NCBI GenBank assembly: GCA_022822545.1
Contig: JAJEBE010000005.1
Span: 1 to 64,000, forward strand
From: Anaerolineae bacterium
GTDB lineage: Bacteria > Chloroflexota > Anaerolineae > Aggregatilineales > Phototrophicaceae
Direction: 5' to 3'
DNA: 64,000 nt
Shown: positions 17,642 through 27,465 of the stretch, in pieces
Numbering within the stretch: the stretch's first letter is position 1
Layout: each line of letters opens with the position of its first letter
The notes under the pieces: model-generated
Database searches by the model: none
The model's input: only the letters and a program-made list of their open reading frames with translations
Told to the model about the DNA's origin: nothing
Made by a program: the position numbers and the translations under genes

Positions 17642-18647
17642 TTTCTTCGCTGTGCAAGTAACAGCGCACGAAGTGTTCGTTTCCCATATCGACCAGGGAG
17701 GGCACAGCCGCGTCGCATTTCCCGGTTATGAACTCGTCGCAGCGGGAGGCGAATCCGCATTGCGGCGGCGGGTTCATCGGCACAGGCACGCTGCCCCGGA
17801 TGGCGTCCAGGCGTCCCTGGCCGCGCCGCCCCAAACGCGGGATGGAGTTAAGCAGCCGCTGGGTATATGGATGCAGCGGATTCTTAAAGAGCTCGATGGT
17901 CGAAGCGCGCTCAACCACTCGGCCGAGGTACATCACGTTTACGACATCGGCGATCTCGGCGATGACACCGAGATCATGTGTGATGTACATAACCGCCATG
18001 CCAAACTCGTCTTGCAGTTCTTTCATCAACTCCAGTATCTGTGCCTGCACGGTCACATCAAGCGCGGTGGTAGGCTCGTCAGCGATCAAGAGCGACGGGC
18101 TGCATGAGAGCGCCATGGCGATCATGGCGCGCTGCCGCATGCCGCCCGAGAGTTGGTGCGGGTATTCGTCATAGCGTTGCGCCGGGTTGGAGATGCCGAC
18201 GCGATTGATCATATCCAGCGCCAGGCCTTTGGCTTTACGTTTGTCCCGGGTAATGTGCAACTCAATCGCTTCCGTGATCTGCGCGCCGATGGTATGGACC
18301 GGTGACAGGCTCGTCATCGGTTCTTGAAAGACCATCGAGATTTCCGCGCCGCGGATGTCGCGAATTTCGCGGCTGCGCGGGTTCAATTTGGCCAGATCTA
18401 CCAGGCTGCCGTCGCTGCGGCGCAGGATGATCTCGCCCGACTCAATGGCGCCGGGCGTTGTCACGATTTGCAGGATTGACTGGGCGGTAACGCTCTTGCC
18501 CGAGCCTGATTCCCCGATGACGCCGACGGTTTGCCCGGGTTCTATGGTCAAGTCTACGCCATCGACAGCCTTGAGGGTCCCTTCCGCCAGATGGAAATAG
18601 GTTCGGAGGTCGCGGACTTCCAGGACAGTACTGCTAGCGGGAATCAT
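17622..18647 (-). CDS. ABC transporter ATP-binding protein, OppD/DppD type
   Basis: This 341-residue ATPase has the Walker [14 protein letters not shown], the signature [15 protein letters not shown], the Walker [13 protein letters not shown] and the C-terminal extension with CGFASRC. It starts about 27 bases after the transcription start predicted from the promoter at 18681-18709, and it forms the heterodimer partner of the next gene. Operator site D in that promoter links it to the permeases and binding protein as one transporter regulon. Confidence 0.92.
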   Translation of the reverse strand: MIPASSTVLEVRDLRTYFHLAEGTLKAVDGVDLTIEPGQTVGVIGESGSGKSVTAQSILQIVTTPGAIESGEIILRRSDGSLVDLAKLNPRSREIRDIRGAEISMVFQEPMTSLSPVHTIGAQITEAIELHITRDKRKAKGLALDMINRVGISNPAQRYDEYPHQLSGGMRQRAMIAMALSCSPSLLIADEPTTALDVTVQAQILELMKELQDEFGMAVMYITHDLGVIAEIADVVNVMYLGRVVERASTIELFKNPLHPYTQRLLNSIPRLGRRGQGRLDAIRGSVPVPMNPPPQCGFASRCDEFITGKCDAAVPSLVDMGNEHFVRCYLHSEESEPQYA

Positions 18648-18680
18648 GAATCAGCCGATGATGAGCGGAAATATTGTCAA

Positions 18681-18692
18681 ATTGTAGACAAT
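18681..18692. promoter_or_regulatory. GntR/FadR-type operator, site D
   Basis: ATTGTAGACAAT is a palindrome overlapping the -10 box of the ATPase operon, flanked on both sides by further ATTGTCAA/TTGACAA half-sites (18673-18680 and 18692-18698). Confidence 0.7.
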
Positions 18693-18709
18693 TGACAACT
18701 GGCTGTCAA
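18681..18709 (-). promoter_or_regulatory. Sigma-70 promoter for the ABC ATPase operon
   Basis: On the minus strand TTGACA (18709-18704), exactly 17 bp, and TACAAT (18686-18681) give a near-consensus promoter. The -10 box is half of operator site D, so binding there would block RNA polymerase. Confidence 0.7.
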
Positions 18710-18763
18710 GCTGAGCGTGTATGGTCGGCGCTTCCGCGGAAGTCAGAGCCGGCGCGGCGCCGC

Positions 18764-18793
18764 CAAAACAATACGGCGCCTGCTGCGGCGCCG
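18764..18793 (-). terminator. Terminator after tRNA-Val
   Basis: On the minus strand a 7-bp GC stem (18793-18787 with 18780-18774) with a 6-base loop is followed by TATTGTTTT, a good intrinsic terminator for the tRNA transcript. Confidence 0.65.
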
Positions 18794-18815
18794 AAACTGA
18801 AACGAACTCATTAAG

Positions 18816-18888
18816 TGGGCGATGTAAGACTCGAACCTACAACCTTCCGGGTGTAAACCGGATGCTCTGCCAATTGAGCTAATCGCCC
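18816..18888 (-). tRNA. tRNA-Val (anticodon TAC)
   Basis: The 73-base cloverleaf has the acceptor GGGCGAT/ATCGCCC, a D arm GCTC...GAGC, the anticodon stem TCCGG/CCGGA around loop TTTACAC (anticodon TAC, valine), and a T arm with GTAGG-TTCGAGT-CTTAC. The CCA end is not encoded. Confidence 0.95.
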
Positions 18889-18899
18889 GCAGATCGTAA

Positions 18900-18929
18900 A
18901 TTATAGCTGTGCTTTGTCATGGCCGTCAA
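18900..18929 (-). promoter_or_regulatory. Promoter of tRNA-Val
   Basis: On the minus strand TTGACG (18929-18924), 18 bp and a perfect TATAAT (18905-18900) lie 12 bases before the tRNA. Confidence 0.7.
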
Positions 18930-18940
18930 GGTTCTGTCGT

Positions 18941-19495
18941 TCACATTCGCGGCGGCGTGACGCCGGTTTGTCCTTGATATTTGCCCTTCTTGTCGGCGTA
19001 GGATTGCTCGCAGACCTCGTCGGCCTCGAAGAACAGGACCTGCGCCAGCCCTTCGTTGGCGTATACTTTGGCTGGCAGCGGCGTCGTGTTGCTGATTTCG
19101 AGGGTGACGAAGCCTTCCCATTCCGGCTCGAAAGGTGTGACGTTCACGATCAAGCCGCAGCGGGCATAGGTCGATTTGCCGAGGCATACGGTTAGCACGC
19201 GCCGGGGAATGCGAAAGTATTCTATTGAGCGAGCCAGCACAAAGGAATTCGGGGGGATGATGCAGACATCGCCGCGGTAGTCGACGAAAGAATCGCTGGC
19301 GAAATTCTTGGGATCGACGATGGCGGAGCGCACGTTGGTGAAGATCTTGAATTCATCCGAAACGCGCAGGTCGTAGCCATAGGAGGAGACGCCGTAACTG
19401 ATCGCGCCGTCGCGGACTTGCTGATCGACAAAGGGCTCGATCATTTGATGTTGCGTCACCATCTTCTTGATCCAGTGGTCGGGTTTGAGTCCCAT
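18941..19495 (-). CDS. dcd: dCTP deaminase
   Basis: This 184-residue enzyme converts dCTP to dUTP, feeding dTMP synthesis. It shows the family blocks [38 protein letters not shown] with the catalytic Glu region, and [25 protein letters not shown]. Its length is normal for the homotrimeric deaminase; a bifunctional deaminase/diphosphatase cannot be excluded. It lies 24 bp downstream of argS on the same strand. Confidence 0.94.
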   Translation of the reverse strand: MGLKPDHWIKKMVTQHQMIEPFVDQQVRDGAISYGVSSYGYDLRVSDEFKIFTNVRSAIVDPKNFASDSFVDYRGDVCIIPPNSFVLARSIEYFRIPRRVLTVCLGKSTYARCGLIVNVTPFEPEWEGFVTLEISNTTPLPAKVYANEGLAQVLFFEADEVCEQSYADKKGKYQGQTGVTPPRM

Positions 19496-19519
19496 GGCGC
19501 TTTCCTAGTTTCTTGTCAT

Positions 19520-21244
19520 TTACATGCGTTCGGGCGCGGACATGCCCATAAGCCGGAGCAGATGATAGAAGACAACGGCAGCCGCGCGATAGAAGCGCAA
19601 ACGCGCTTTGGCGACATCGGGCGGCACCTCGCTATGCAGCACGCGCACCTGGTCGTAGATGGGGTGGAATATGGCCGCGAGCTCCTGGGCGAAGAAGGCG
19701 ATTTTGTGCGGCTCGTAATTGCTTACCGCTTGCTCTATGACGTTGCCAAGCTCCAGCGTCTTGCGGATGAATCTCAGTTCGGCATCGCCGAGCAAGCTCA
19801 AGTCGGCGCCGTCGTCGCTGAAATCGCGCTCGTCGGCTTCGCGGAAGATGCCGGCACAGCGGACGTAGGCGTTCTGGATGTAATAGACCGGGTTCTCGTT
19901 CGATTGTTTCACCACCTGGTCGACATCAAAGTCGAGCTGGCTATTGGGGCTGCGCGCCAGCATGTGATAACGCACGGCGTCGGCGCTGGTCATGGCGACA
20001 AGATCATCGAGGGTATCGAAATCGCCGGCGCGTTTTGATTGTTTAACCGCTTCATATTCGCCGCGCTCCGCGTTCCAGCGCACGGCGCGCACCATCTGCA
20101 GGAAGATGACGTGAATCGGCGCCGGATCCAGGCCCAAAGCTTGTACGCCATATTTGACCACTTGCGCCTGCGAGAAGTGGTCGGTGCCCAGCACATTGAC
20201 GGCGATATCAAAGCCGCGCTCCAGCTTGTCGCGATGGTAGGCGATATCCGGCAAGGTGTAGGTTGGCGCCCCGTCGCTCTTGACCATGACACGATCTTTT
20301 TCGTCGCCGAAGGCGGTGCTGCGGAACCAGGTAGCCGGCTCATAGCCTTTGGCTTCTGTATCAGCGATCTCGGCAGCGTCAGCGCCTTCCCAGTGCGTCG
20401 CCTGGTAGATGTGGCCGTTTCCGCGCATTGTGTCGAGGACTTGCCAAATCTGTTCGGACTCGAAGAGAGATGTCTCGTTGTAGAAATCGTCGTGCTGGAT
20501 ATCGATGGAAGCCAGCGACCGATTGATCCAGGCGAACATGCGCGCTTCGGCCATGTCTTTGAAGAAGGTCCAGTCTTTGTGGCGCAGTTTGTCGCCGTAC
20601 TCGCGCGCGAGGTCGGCCGCGGCTTCGATCAGATATTCGCCTTGGTAGTAATCGGCCGGGAACTGAATGTCGTCGCCGAGTTGCTGCTGGTAGCGGAGCA
20701 TCAGGCTTTTGCCCAGCACAATCATCTGATTGCCGGCGTTGTTGTAGTAGTATTCGCGCTGGACTTCGTAGCCGGCTGCTTCCAGCAGGCGGGCCATCGC
20801 ATCGCCGACCACGGCGTTGCGCGTATGCCCGATGGTGATTGGTCCGCTGGGGTTGGCGCTGACGAATTCGACCTGCGCCTTCTTGCCAGCGCCGATATCG
20901 AGGCGGAAGTAGTCTTCGCCCTCGGCGATGATGCCATCGATTTGACGCTTGAGGTAGGTTTCTGACAGGGTGCAATTTATGAAACCGGGGGGGGCTACCT
21001 CTATTGTTTCTAGGAAGTCCAGCGCGGGCATGCGCTCGACGATGAGATTGGCGATGTCAAGCGGCTTCATGCGCGCGAAGCGAGCCAAGCCCATAGCGGG
21101 AAAAGACAGGTCGCCCTGGCTGGCGCGCTTGGGAGGGCTGACTGGAATGGCCGGGATAGAAAAGTCGGGCAGGTCGCCGTCCGCCTGGGCCGCTTGAAGC
21201 GCTGCGCGGATCGACCGCTCCAGTTCGTGATTGAGTTGATTCAA
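19520..21244 (-). CDS. argS: Arginyl-tRNA synthetase
   Basis: This class I synthetase of 574 residues charges tRNA-Arg. It has the class I signature in the form SANPSGPITIGHTRNAVVGD, the KMSKS-like loop KQSKRAGDF, an N-terminal additional domain for the tRNA D loop and the C-terminal helical DALR anticodon domain (AVRYHMLARSPNSQLDFD, PVYYIQNAYVR). Full-length by family comparison. The first His of HIGH is replaced by Thr, a variant known in this family. Confidence 0.95.
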   Translation of the reverse strand: MNQLNHELERSIRAALQAAQADGDLPDFSIPAIPVSPPKRASQGDLSFPAMGLARFARMKPLDIANLIVERMPALDFLETIEVAPPGFINCTLSETYLKRQIDGIIAEGEDYFRLDIGAGKKAQVEFVSANPSGPITIGHTRNAVVGDAMARLLEAAGYEVQREYYYNNAGNQMIVLGKSLMLRYQQQLGDDIQFPADYYQGEYLIEAAADLAREYGDKLRHKDWTFFKDMAEARMFAWINRSLASIDIQHDDFYNETSLFESEQIWQVLDTMRGNGHIYQATHWEGADAAEIADTEAKGYEPATWFRSTAFGDEKDRVMVKSDGAPTYTLPDIAYHRDKLERGFDIAVNVLGTDHFSQAQVVKYGVQALGLDPAPIHVIFLQMVRAVRWNAERGEYEAVKQSKRAGDFDTLDDLVAMTSADAVRYHMLARSPNSQLDFDVDQVVKQSNENPVYYIQNAYVRCAGIFREADERDFSDDGADLSLLGDAELRFIRKTLELGNVIEQAVSNYEPHKIAFFAQELAAIFHPIYDQVRVLHSEVPPDVAKARLRFYRAAAVVFYHLLRLMGMSAPERM

Positions 21245-21298
21245 GTGGGAAATTCCTCGCTTTAGCGCCCGCGTAAACGGCTTCGGATTCTAGCAGAC

Positions 21299-22057
21299 CT
21301 AACCAGCATAAGTAATGGGGATTTGACCGGTCGAATCCAACACTGTCGCTAGCCCTGGGGGACCGATTGGCGCTGCTGCCCCCTTTTTCCAAGCCCAGAC
21401 CTGGCTATAATCCTCTTGCCAGATCATGATCTCGATATCGCGCATGCCGAGCGCTTCGAGTTCCGTCCGCATTCGCGCCTCGCTGAAGGTGCGATCGGGC
21501 ATCCAGCGGGTGTCGATACGAATGGTTGTGAGCAGCAGGCCGCCCGGTCGCAGCACACGAATCATTTCCGCTAGCGCCTGAGCCGGGCGCGGCATGAATT
21601 CCAGCGCTTCCAGGCAGGTTACGACATCAAAGGTCTCATCGTCAAAGGGCAGGGCGCTTGCGTCTTGGCGCAGCAGTGTGATGAAGGTCTCGAAGCGAGC
21701 GCTCATGATTTTCTCGCGCGCTTTGTTGAGCATCAGGCGGCTGGCGTCAATGCCGATGACATGGCCGTCGAAACGGGCCATCCGCGCCATGACAAGCGGC
21801 AGGCGCGCTGTACCGGTCGCCACATCCAGGATGAGCGGGTCGGACTGTGGCGCGACGCGCGCCAGAAGCGGCTGGCCGATCAAGGTGATGTCGGCGGTTT
21901 CGTCGAATTGCTTGATGCGATCGTAGCGATGGGCGTAAAGGTCGTAGAGCGCGATGACGGCTCGTCGACCCAGGTAGACGCCTTCCGTCTCGAAGATTAG
22001 CCACCAGATCAGGAAGGCGGCGATAAGCAAAATGATGAGCGCTAACAGAATTGGCAT
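21299..22057 (-). CDS. Membrane-anchored class I SAM methyltransferase
   Basis: This protein of 252 residues has an N-terminal membrane helix (about residues 3-21) and a methyltransferase-11 type domain: [13 protein letters not shown] (motif I), [32 protein letters not shown] (motifs II/III) and [12 protein letters not shown]. Close in pattern to quinone or lipid methyltransferases of the UbiE group, but the membrane anchor is unusual for these. The substrate is unknown. It is in line with the exporter upstream and argS downstream. Confidence 0.85.
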   Translation of the reverse strand: MPILLALIILLIAAFLIWWLIFETEGVYLGRRAVIALYDLYAHRYDRIKQFDETADITLIGQPLLARVAPQSDPLILDVATGTARLPLVMARMARFDGHVIGIDASRLMLNKAREKIMSARFETFITLLRQDASALPFDDETFDVVTCLEALEFMPRPAQALAEMIRVLRPGGLLLTTIRIDTRWMPDRTFSEARMRTELEALGMRDIEIMIWQEDYSQVWAWKKGAAAPIGPPGLATVLDSTGQIPITYAG

Positions 22058-22115
22058 TCAGAGGCAGCCGTCAAATACGCGTCAGGGATGAAATGACAAG
22101 CTGGCGCGAGGCGCC

Positions 22116-23933
22116 CTAAACAGCGACAAAAAGGCCATCATCGCGAAACTGCATTTCGTATAGCTTGGCGTACAGCCCACGCTGCGCCATCAGTTCGTCA
22201 TGACTGCCGATCTCAATGATCCGTCCTTTGTCCAAAACGGCAATGCGATGGGCAACACGCACGGTGCTGAGGCGATGCGCGATGATCAAGGTGGTACGAT
22301 TCTGCATCAGCCGGCCCAAGGCTTCTTGCACCAATTGCTCGCTTTCGCTGTCGAGGCTGGACGTGGCTTCATCCAAAAGCAAGATGGAGGGATTCTTGAG
22401 CAGGGCGCGGGCGATGGCGACTCGCTGGCGCTGCCCGCCGCTGAGCTTGACGCCGCGCTCGCCGACGACGGTGTCGTAGCTTCTTGGCAGTTCCATGATG
22501 AAGTCGTGGGCATTGGCGGACCTGGCTGCCGCTATCAGTTCGTCTTCATCAGCGCCCAGCTTGCCATAAAGAATGTTCTCGCGGATGCTGCCGCCGAAGA
22601 GCAATGTCTCTTGGGGCACAATGCCGATATGCGCGCGCAGGCTGCTTTGTGTCACCTGGCGGATATCATGCCCGTCGATGCTGATCGCGCCGCGGTCGGG
22701 ATCATAGAAGCGCGGGATCAGATTAAACAAGGTGCTCTTGCCGGCGCCGCTCGGCCCGACGAGCGCGACCACCTCGCCGCCGGCGATGTCAAGGTCGATA
22801 TCGCTCAAAACATCGAGATCGTCTTCGTAAGCGAAACTCAGGCGGCGCAAGGATATCGCGCCTTTGACGCCGGTCAACTGAAAAGCGCCAGGCGCATCCC
22901 GCAGCTCTGACTCGGTATCAAGAATTTCGAATACGCGCTTGGTCGCGCCGATCGCTTCTTGCACCTGCGAATAGACGCTGATGACGCCGGCGAAGTTGGC
23001 GGCGACGGTCAAACCATAGATTAGGAAGGAAACCAATTCGCCGGCGCTGAGCCGCCCATCGAGGACTTCGCGCCCGCCAAACCACAAGATAAGCGCCAGA
23101 CCGGCGAAGGCGAAGAAGGCGATGATGGGACCGAAGATCGAGCGCACGGTCAGCAGCTTGACCGCGGCGCGGAAGGCGATGGCAATGGCGCCGTTGTAGC
23201 GGTCGATCTCGTAGCTTTCGCGGACGAAGCTCTTGACCTCGCGGATATTTTGAAAGACCTCTTCCGCCACAACCGTCGCGCCGGCGATTTCGTCTTGTAC
23301 TTTCGTGCTTGTGCGGCGAATTGCATTGCCGAGGACAAAGGCGATCAGCACGATGATCGGCATCAGCACGATGATGAAGAGCGTCAAGCGCCAGTTGAGG
23401 TAGAACATGATCGCGATCGCGCCGATCAGCGTCAGACTCTGCTGCAAGAAAGTGCTGACATTGCCGGTGAGCACAGCGCGAACGACTGTCACATCCGAGG
23501 AAATGCGGCTGATCAATTCGCCGACGCGGCGTTGAGTGTAGAAGCGTATCGAAAGCGTTTGCAAATGGGCATATAGTTCCGTGCGCATTTGAACGACGAT
23601 GCGCTCGCCGACATAGTTCAGATTGTAGTTTTGAACGAAGCTGGCCAGGGAGCGGAAGACGAAGACGGCCAGCAGGACCAGCGTAATCGTATCCAGCAGC
23701 ACAATGTCGGCCTCGAGGAAGACAGAATCGATGACTTGCTGAATCACCGCTGGGAAGACCAGGCTCAGCGCCGAGGCGAAAATCAAGCCAATCGTGGCGA
23801 GCAGCAGACGCAGCTTGTGGGACAGCAGGTATCCCAGCAGTCGGCGCCACTGCATTTTTGTCGCGGGAACCTCGCGATGCTCGTGGCTTTCGCTCCTGCT
23901 GATCCGATACCTCATTGCGCTGGATTCCTGCAA
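22116..23933 (-). CDS. ABC exporter, fused transmembrane and ATPase domains (MsbA/LmrA type)
   Basis: This 605-residue half-transporter has six membrane helices in about 35-340 and an ATPase domain from about 365 with the Walker A GPSGAGKSTLFN, the signature LSGGQRQRVAIARAL, the Walker B ILLLDEATSSLD and the switch His in IIAHRLSTV. It should act as a homodimer exporting lipid or hydrophobic compounds. Met7 (23915) is an alternative start. The substrate is not indicated by the neighbours. Confidence 0.92.
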   Translation of the reverse strand: MQESSAMRYRISRSESHEHREVPATKMQWRRLLGYLLSHKLRLLLATIGLIFASALSLVFPAVIQQVIDSVFLEADIVLLDTITLVLLAVFVFRSLASFVQNYNLNYVGERIVVQMRTELYAHLQTLSIRFYTQRRVGELISRISSDVTVVRAVLTGNVSTFLQQSLTLIGAIAIMFYLNWRLTLFIIVLMPIIVLIAFVLGNAIRRTSTKVQDEIAGATVVAEEVFQNIREVKSFVRESYEIDRYNGAIAIAFRAAVKLLTVRSIFGPIIAFFAFAGLALILWFGGREVLDGRLSAGELVSFLIYGLTVAANFAGVISVYSQVQEAIGATKRVFEILDTESELRDAPGAFQLTGVKGAISLRRLSFAYEDDLDVLSDIDLDIAGGEVVALVGPSGAGKSTLFNLIPRFYDPDRGAISIDGHDIRQVTQSSLRAHIGIVPQETLLFGGSIRENILYGKLGADEDELIAAARSANAHDFIMELPRSYDTVVGERGVKLSGGQRQRVAIARALLKNPSILLLDEATSSLDSESEQLVQEALGRLMQNRTTLIIAHRLSTVRVAHRIAVLDKGRIIEIGSHDELMAQRGLYAKLYEMQFRDDGLFVAV

Positions 23934-23999
23934 CTGCGAGGTCTGCTTCGCTCGCCACCCGTAAAAGCGGCGCCGGCAAGATAGCGAGTGATCGGCAAT

Positions 24000-26591
24000 T
24001 TAGGCATTGCTGGTGACATCATCGTCGTCGGGAGTGTCGTCCGCGGGCGCCTTTGCCTCTGGCGCTTCTTCCGGCGAGTCGCTGCCGTCTTCCACTTCTA
24101 TGACCAGCGGCTCATCGTCATCTTGCTCGCTAGGAAGGGCGATCTCCGGTATGTCCAGGGACTCGCTGGTTTCGGGCGGCACAGGCGCCGGATCTTGAAC
24201 CAGTTGCCAGGGCGCGTCACCCGGCAGCGTCTCGCTGTGACCGGACGGGAAATCAATGCGAATCTCGTCGGATGCGCGACTGACAGTAAGTCCATGTTGC
24301 TCGATACTGATTGGCTCGCCCCAGCCGAATTCTCCGCCCGTCCAAACTTTGTCGGGCGCTATGATCCGAATGCCGATGAGTTCGTGCAGCAAGCTCAGGG
24401 GCGCTATGCCGCCAATATGATGTTCCTCGCCGAAACCCTTGGCTTCATCAGCGTGGTAAAACTGCGCCAGCTTGCCATCCCGCTCCAGGACGCGCGCGAG
24501 CATATCCAGAACTCGCTTCACGATGTCCGCCGCTGCTTTTGTGTGCCCGGCCTTGACCATGCCCTCGCAGACCAGCGTCAACCAATACAGCCAGATGCCA
24601 CCGCCGCCGCGCGCATTCGACGGGTCGTAATCACGATCGCTGGCGCTGACCATCGTCAAGCCATTGGGGCGCAGAAAATGGGCATCGTCCAGCGCTGTTT
24701 CGACCAAGGCGGCGGCGCGGTCCGGCGAGAGACGCCCCGTGATCAGCGGCAGCAGCGCATTGATATCCAGCTTGCTGTAATCGATGGTGCGGACGTAGAC
24801 CTTGTACACACGGCTCAAACCACGTATGGCGATTCGTTCGACGTGGGAAAGGGGCTGTCTGGTCGTGTATACGCCTTGCCTGTTCTGCCAGACAAAGTCG
24901 CCCACCGGCGCTTCTATCGTGCAGTTGGCGCCGCTTTCGTCCTTGCCTTCCAGCTTGAGAGCGATGCGCGGGCGTTGGCTGACGCCGCCGACGACGCGAA
25001 TCATCAGGCGCGCCGGGCTGGGCAAGGACTGCCCGATCTCGTGGACCTGGTCGCCGGCGCCGCGCTGGAGCAGATGCCGTCCATCACTGGTATGGTGCGA
25101 ATCACGATCGCGGTAGGTGTAGCGTTTCCCGTCCCAGAATTCTTCCAGATGGGCTTCCAGTTCATCCTGCTTTTCCGCCATGACTTCTGCGGTCGCTTCG
25201 TCGCCTACGAGGGCCGCCATCTGTCGCAGGGCGTCAGCTTCCGAGATCAAGTAAGCCAGCAAATCGGGACTTTCCATCTGGCGAATATCGGCGCCTTGCG
25301 CCCAGGCTTGGCCGCGGCCAAAGGTGGGAAAGGCGATATATCCCATCTGGCGCTCCGACTGCCATTCCGGCACGCCATCGTCGTCGCCGTCTGTTGCCAG
25401 CCAACTGCCAAAATAGCCCGCCAGCGCCGGCAGCGCTTCCGCGGCAAAGTCCCGATCATCGGTCTGCCGCGCCAGCCAGAGACTAAGACGCGCCAATATT
25501 GGCGTGAGCAAGACGCCTTGGCGCTGCCCGCCCAAGCCGGGCTGCCGATCGATTCCTCCGGTTTGGTCCTGGACGGACAAGTAATTACGAATGATCGCTT
25601 TTGCCAAATCGGCATCAATATTGGCGGAGGCCTTGGTTGCCTGGTAAACAAACGTTGGATCTTGTCCCGACCAGGCGCGAACGTGGTCGCTGCCATCGCC
25701 ACGGCGGCTCCAGCCACGATTGCCGGCGCGGCTGGCGACCAGCGAGCAGTGGGGCAGGTGTTCCGTTGGATCCATAAACGATTTGATCAACTGCGCATAG
25801 GACAGGTCGATGAGCAAATCCCGGTCGGCATTGCCAGTGCTGATCTTCGGTATGGCAGCCGCGCTCTGATCAATCTGCTCGAAGTAGCGTTCCCAGGGGC
25901 GGGACAGCAGGTTCATGGCAACGCTATAGGAATCGCGCATATCGGGCAAGCCGGCGACGACGAATGGCAGACGCGCGTCAGCACCCGGCGCCAGCACGAT
26001 ACGGCGCCCCAGCTTGGGGCTGCTAATGCGACCGCCGTAGATGTCGATGCTCGCTCCTTCCAGCGTCGCCACCGGATTGAGATTGCCGATCTGCCCAAGA
26101 TGCAGCGCCAGGCTGTAGTCCGCCATTGTTAATACATTCAAGGTCTGGTTGCGCTCATTGATGACGACGTGGCCAAAGAGATCGAGTTGAAGCTCAATAG
26201 GAGCGTCACTTAGATTGCGCAAGGCGAACTCGCCGCCGGCCGCCCGAGATTCCAGCGCCACAAAGCGTGCGACGAGCTCAAGCTCGGGTCTTGGCGCCGC
26301 TTCGACCTGAATGAAGTTAGGGGCGAAAGCGGTGACCGCGGGGCGTTTGTGGTATGCACGAGTCTGGTAAATGACGCGGTCATCGATGCGCCACATAGGC
26401 ACCAGGCTCACCAAGCCGGCGCGCCCGCCATATTGGGTTTGCAGCGCTATCGCCGCCTCATCGCGGACGCCTAGCCGCGCCACCCAGGCTTGATCATCGC
26501 AATAGTCCGTCTTGCTAATGCGCGCGTCGGCCGCGAGAGGGAAGTCAAAGGGACGGTCAGGAGCGATGGATTGGCGCCGGAGATGCTGCAT
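24000..26591 (-). CDS. Large six-hairpin-type glycoside hydrolase with acidic tail
   Basis: From the ATG at 26591 the protein has 863 residues; a TTG at 26624 would overlap the lipoprotein gene. An N-terminal beta region (to about 270) precedes an alpha/alpha barrel with motifs such as SYAQLIKSF, WSRRGDGSDHVRAWSGQDPTF, DQTGGIDRQPGLGG and GGGGIWLYWLT, characteristic of amylo-alpha-1,6-glucosidase or GH63-like enzymes. No signal peptide is seen. The last 70 residues are Asp/Glu/Pro-rich and probably disordered. The barrel contains a beta-rich insertion around 500-590. Family assignment is approximate and the substrate unknown; trehalose- or glucan-related substrates are guesses. Confidence 0.65.
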   Translation of the reverse strand: MQHLRRQSIAPDRPFDFPLAADARISKTDYCDDQAWVARLGVRDEAAIALQTQYGGRAGLVSLVPMWRIDDRVIYQTRAYHKRPAVTAFAPNFIQVEAAPRPELELVARFVALESRAAGGEFALRNLSDAPIELQLDLFGHVVINERNQTLNVLTMADYSLALHLGQIGNLNPVATLEGASIDIYGGRISSPKLGRRIVLAPGADARLPFVVAGLPDMRDSYSVAMNLLSRPWERYFEQIDQSAAAIPKISTGNADRDLLIDLSYAQLIKSFMDPTEHLPHCSLVASRAGNRGWSRRGDGSDHVRAWSGQDPTFVYQATKASANIDADLAKAIIRNYLSVQDQTGGIDRQPGLGGQRQGVLLTPILARLSLWLARQTDDRDFAAEALPALAGYFGSWLATDGDDDGVPEWQSERQMGYIAFPTFGRGQAWAQGADIRQMESPDLLAYLISEADALRQMAALVGDEATAEVMAEKQDELEAHLEEFWDGKRYTYRDRDSHHTSDGRHLLQRGAGDQVHEIGQSLPSPARLMIRVVGGVSQRPRIALKLEGKDESGANCTIEAPVGDFVWQNRQGVYTTRQPLSHVERIAIRGLSRVYKVYVRTIDYSKLDINALLPLITGRLSPDRAAALVETALDDAHFLRPNGLTMVSASDRDYDPSNARGGGGIWLYWLTLVCEGMVKAGHTKAAADIVKRVLDMLARVLERDGKLAQFYHADEAKGFGEEHHIGGIAPLSLLHELIGIRIIAPDKVWTGGEFGWGEPISIEQHGLTVSRASDEIRIDFPSGHSETLPGDAPWQLVQDPAPVPPETSESLDIPEIALPSEQDDDEPLVIEVEDGSDSPEEAPEAKAPADDTPDDDDVTSNA

Positions 26592-26605
26592 GGTGTCGTC
26601 AACTC

Positions 26606-27295
26606 TTAGCTGTCGATTGACCAAGTGAAAGAATCTTCATTGAAGCGGAAGGTGTCGCCGCTAGCGCCATGCACGAGATGGTAACCGGGGCCTGGCACGT
26701 AGGCATTATCGGCGTTGAGGTGACCGCCTTGACGGTATTCGTACCGAGTCGTGTGCCCGATCTCCGTTTCCAGCGCCCAGCCTAATTCTTGCCGCACTTC
26801 CAGGTTCTCGCGCCATAGTTTGCCGAAGCCGCGTATCGGCTGATGACGGTTCTCCGGCGCCACGATCTGCGGGTCGAATTCCGCTTCGCCTTCCACAAAG
26901 GTATCATCGTAAACCGACCAGATGTTTCTGCCCGTTTCATCGGCGCTGAGCAGCCAGATTTGGCCGTTGGGTTGCAACCAGAACATCCAGCCGCCTTCAA
27001 AGCGCTGTTCGGCCACATAGATCTTCCCCTTGACCGGCGTGGGAAAGGGATCAGGCGTCGGAGTCTCCGTTGGCAGGTCGGTTGGCGCCGCTTCAGTGGC
27101 TGCGATCGCCACCGCCTCTGTGGCGTGAACGGCGGTGTTGGTGGCGGCGATGCTGCCGAGCGTCGCGATATGCTGCGCGACTGCCGCCGACTCCGCCGTC
27201 GCCGTCTGCTGTTCGGGCGCGATACCAGGCCCTTGGCAAGCGGCAAGCAAGATGATGCAGAGCTGCAGCAGGCAAAGGCGATAATTTTTAAGCAT
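26606..27295 (-). CDS. Predicted lipoprotein with Thr/Ala/Pro-rich linker
   Basis: This 229-residue protein carries a signal peptide ending in the lipobox LLAAC (Cys20), then a low-complexity linker of TATAES/TNTAVHATEA and PTETPTPDPFPTP type up to about residue 88, then a compact domain rich in aromatic residues (WMFWLQPNGQIWLL). It should sit on the outer face of the membrane. The linker style is common among Chloroflexota lipoproteins. The domain is not recognised. It lies 14 bp before the glycosidase gene, so the two are probably co-transcribed. Confidence 0.75.
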   Translation of the reverse strand: MLKNYRLCLLQLCIILLAACQGPGIAPEQQTATAESAAVAQHIATLGSIAATNTAVHATEAVAIAATEAAPTDLPTETPTPDPFPTPVKGKIYVAEQRFEGGWMFWLQPNGQIWLLSADETGRNIWSVYDDTFVEGEAEFDPQIVAPENRHQPIRGFGKLWRENLEVRQELGWALETEIGHTTRYEYRQGGHLNADNAYVPGPGYHLVHGASGDTFRFNEDSFTWSIDS

Positions 27296-27465
27296 ATTGT
27301 TTGATCCGTCTAATGCGACGCCGACACAGGTTAAGCCATTGTATCAGAGCGAATACTTACCGCAAGTTGCGCGCGCGTGTGGCGGGGCCGGCAGGGATTC
27401 GCCTGTTCATTCTTCCTGCAACACTATACGATAAGCTGGCAGCGACAGTTACACAGGCAGCATGA

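Noticed and set aside
23988..26132. Plus-strand open frame of 714 codons
   Set aside because: Antisense to the glycosidase; no start context, no recognisable motif, and Arg/Gln/Ala-rich shadow composition.
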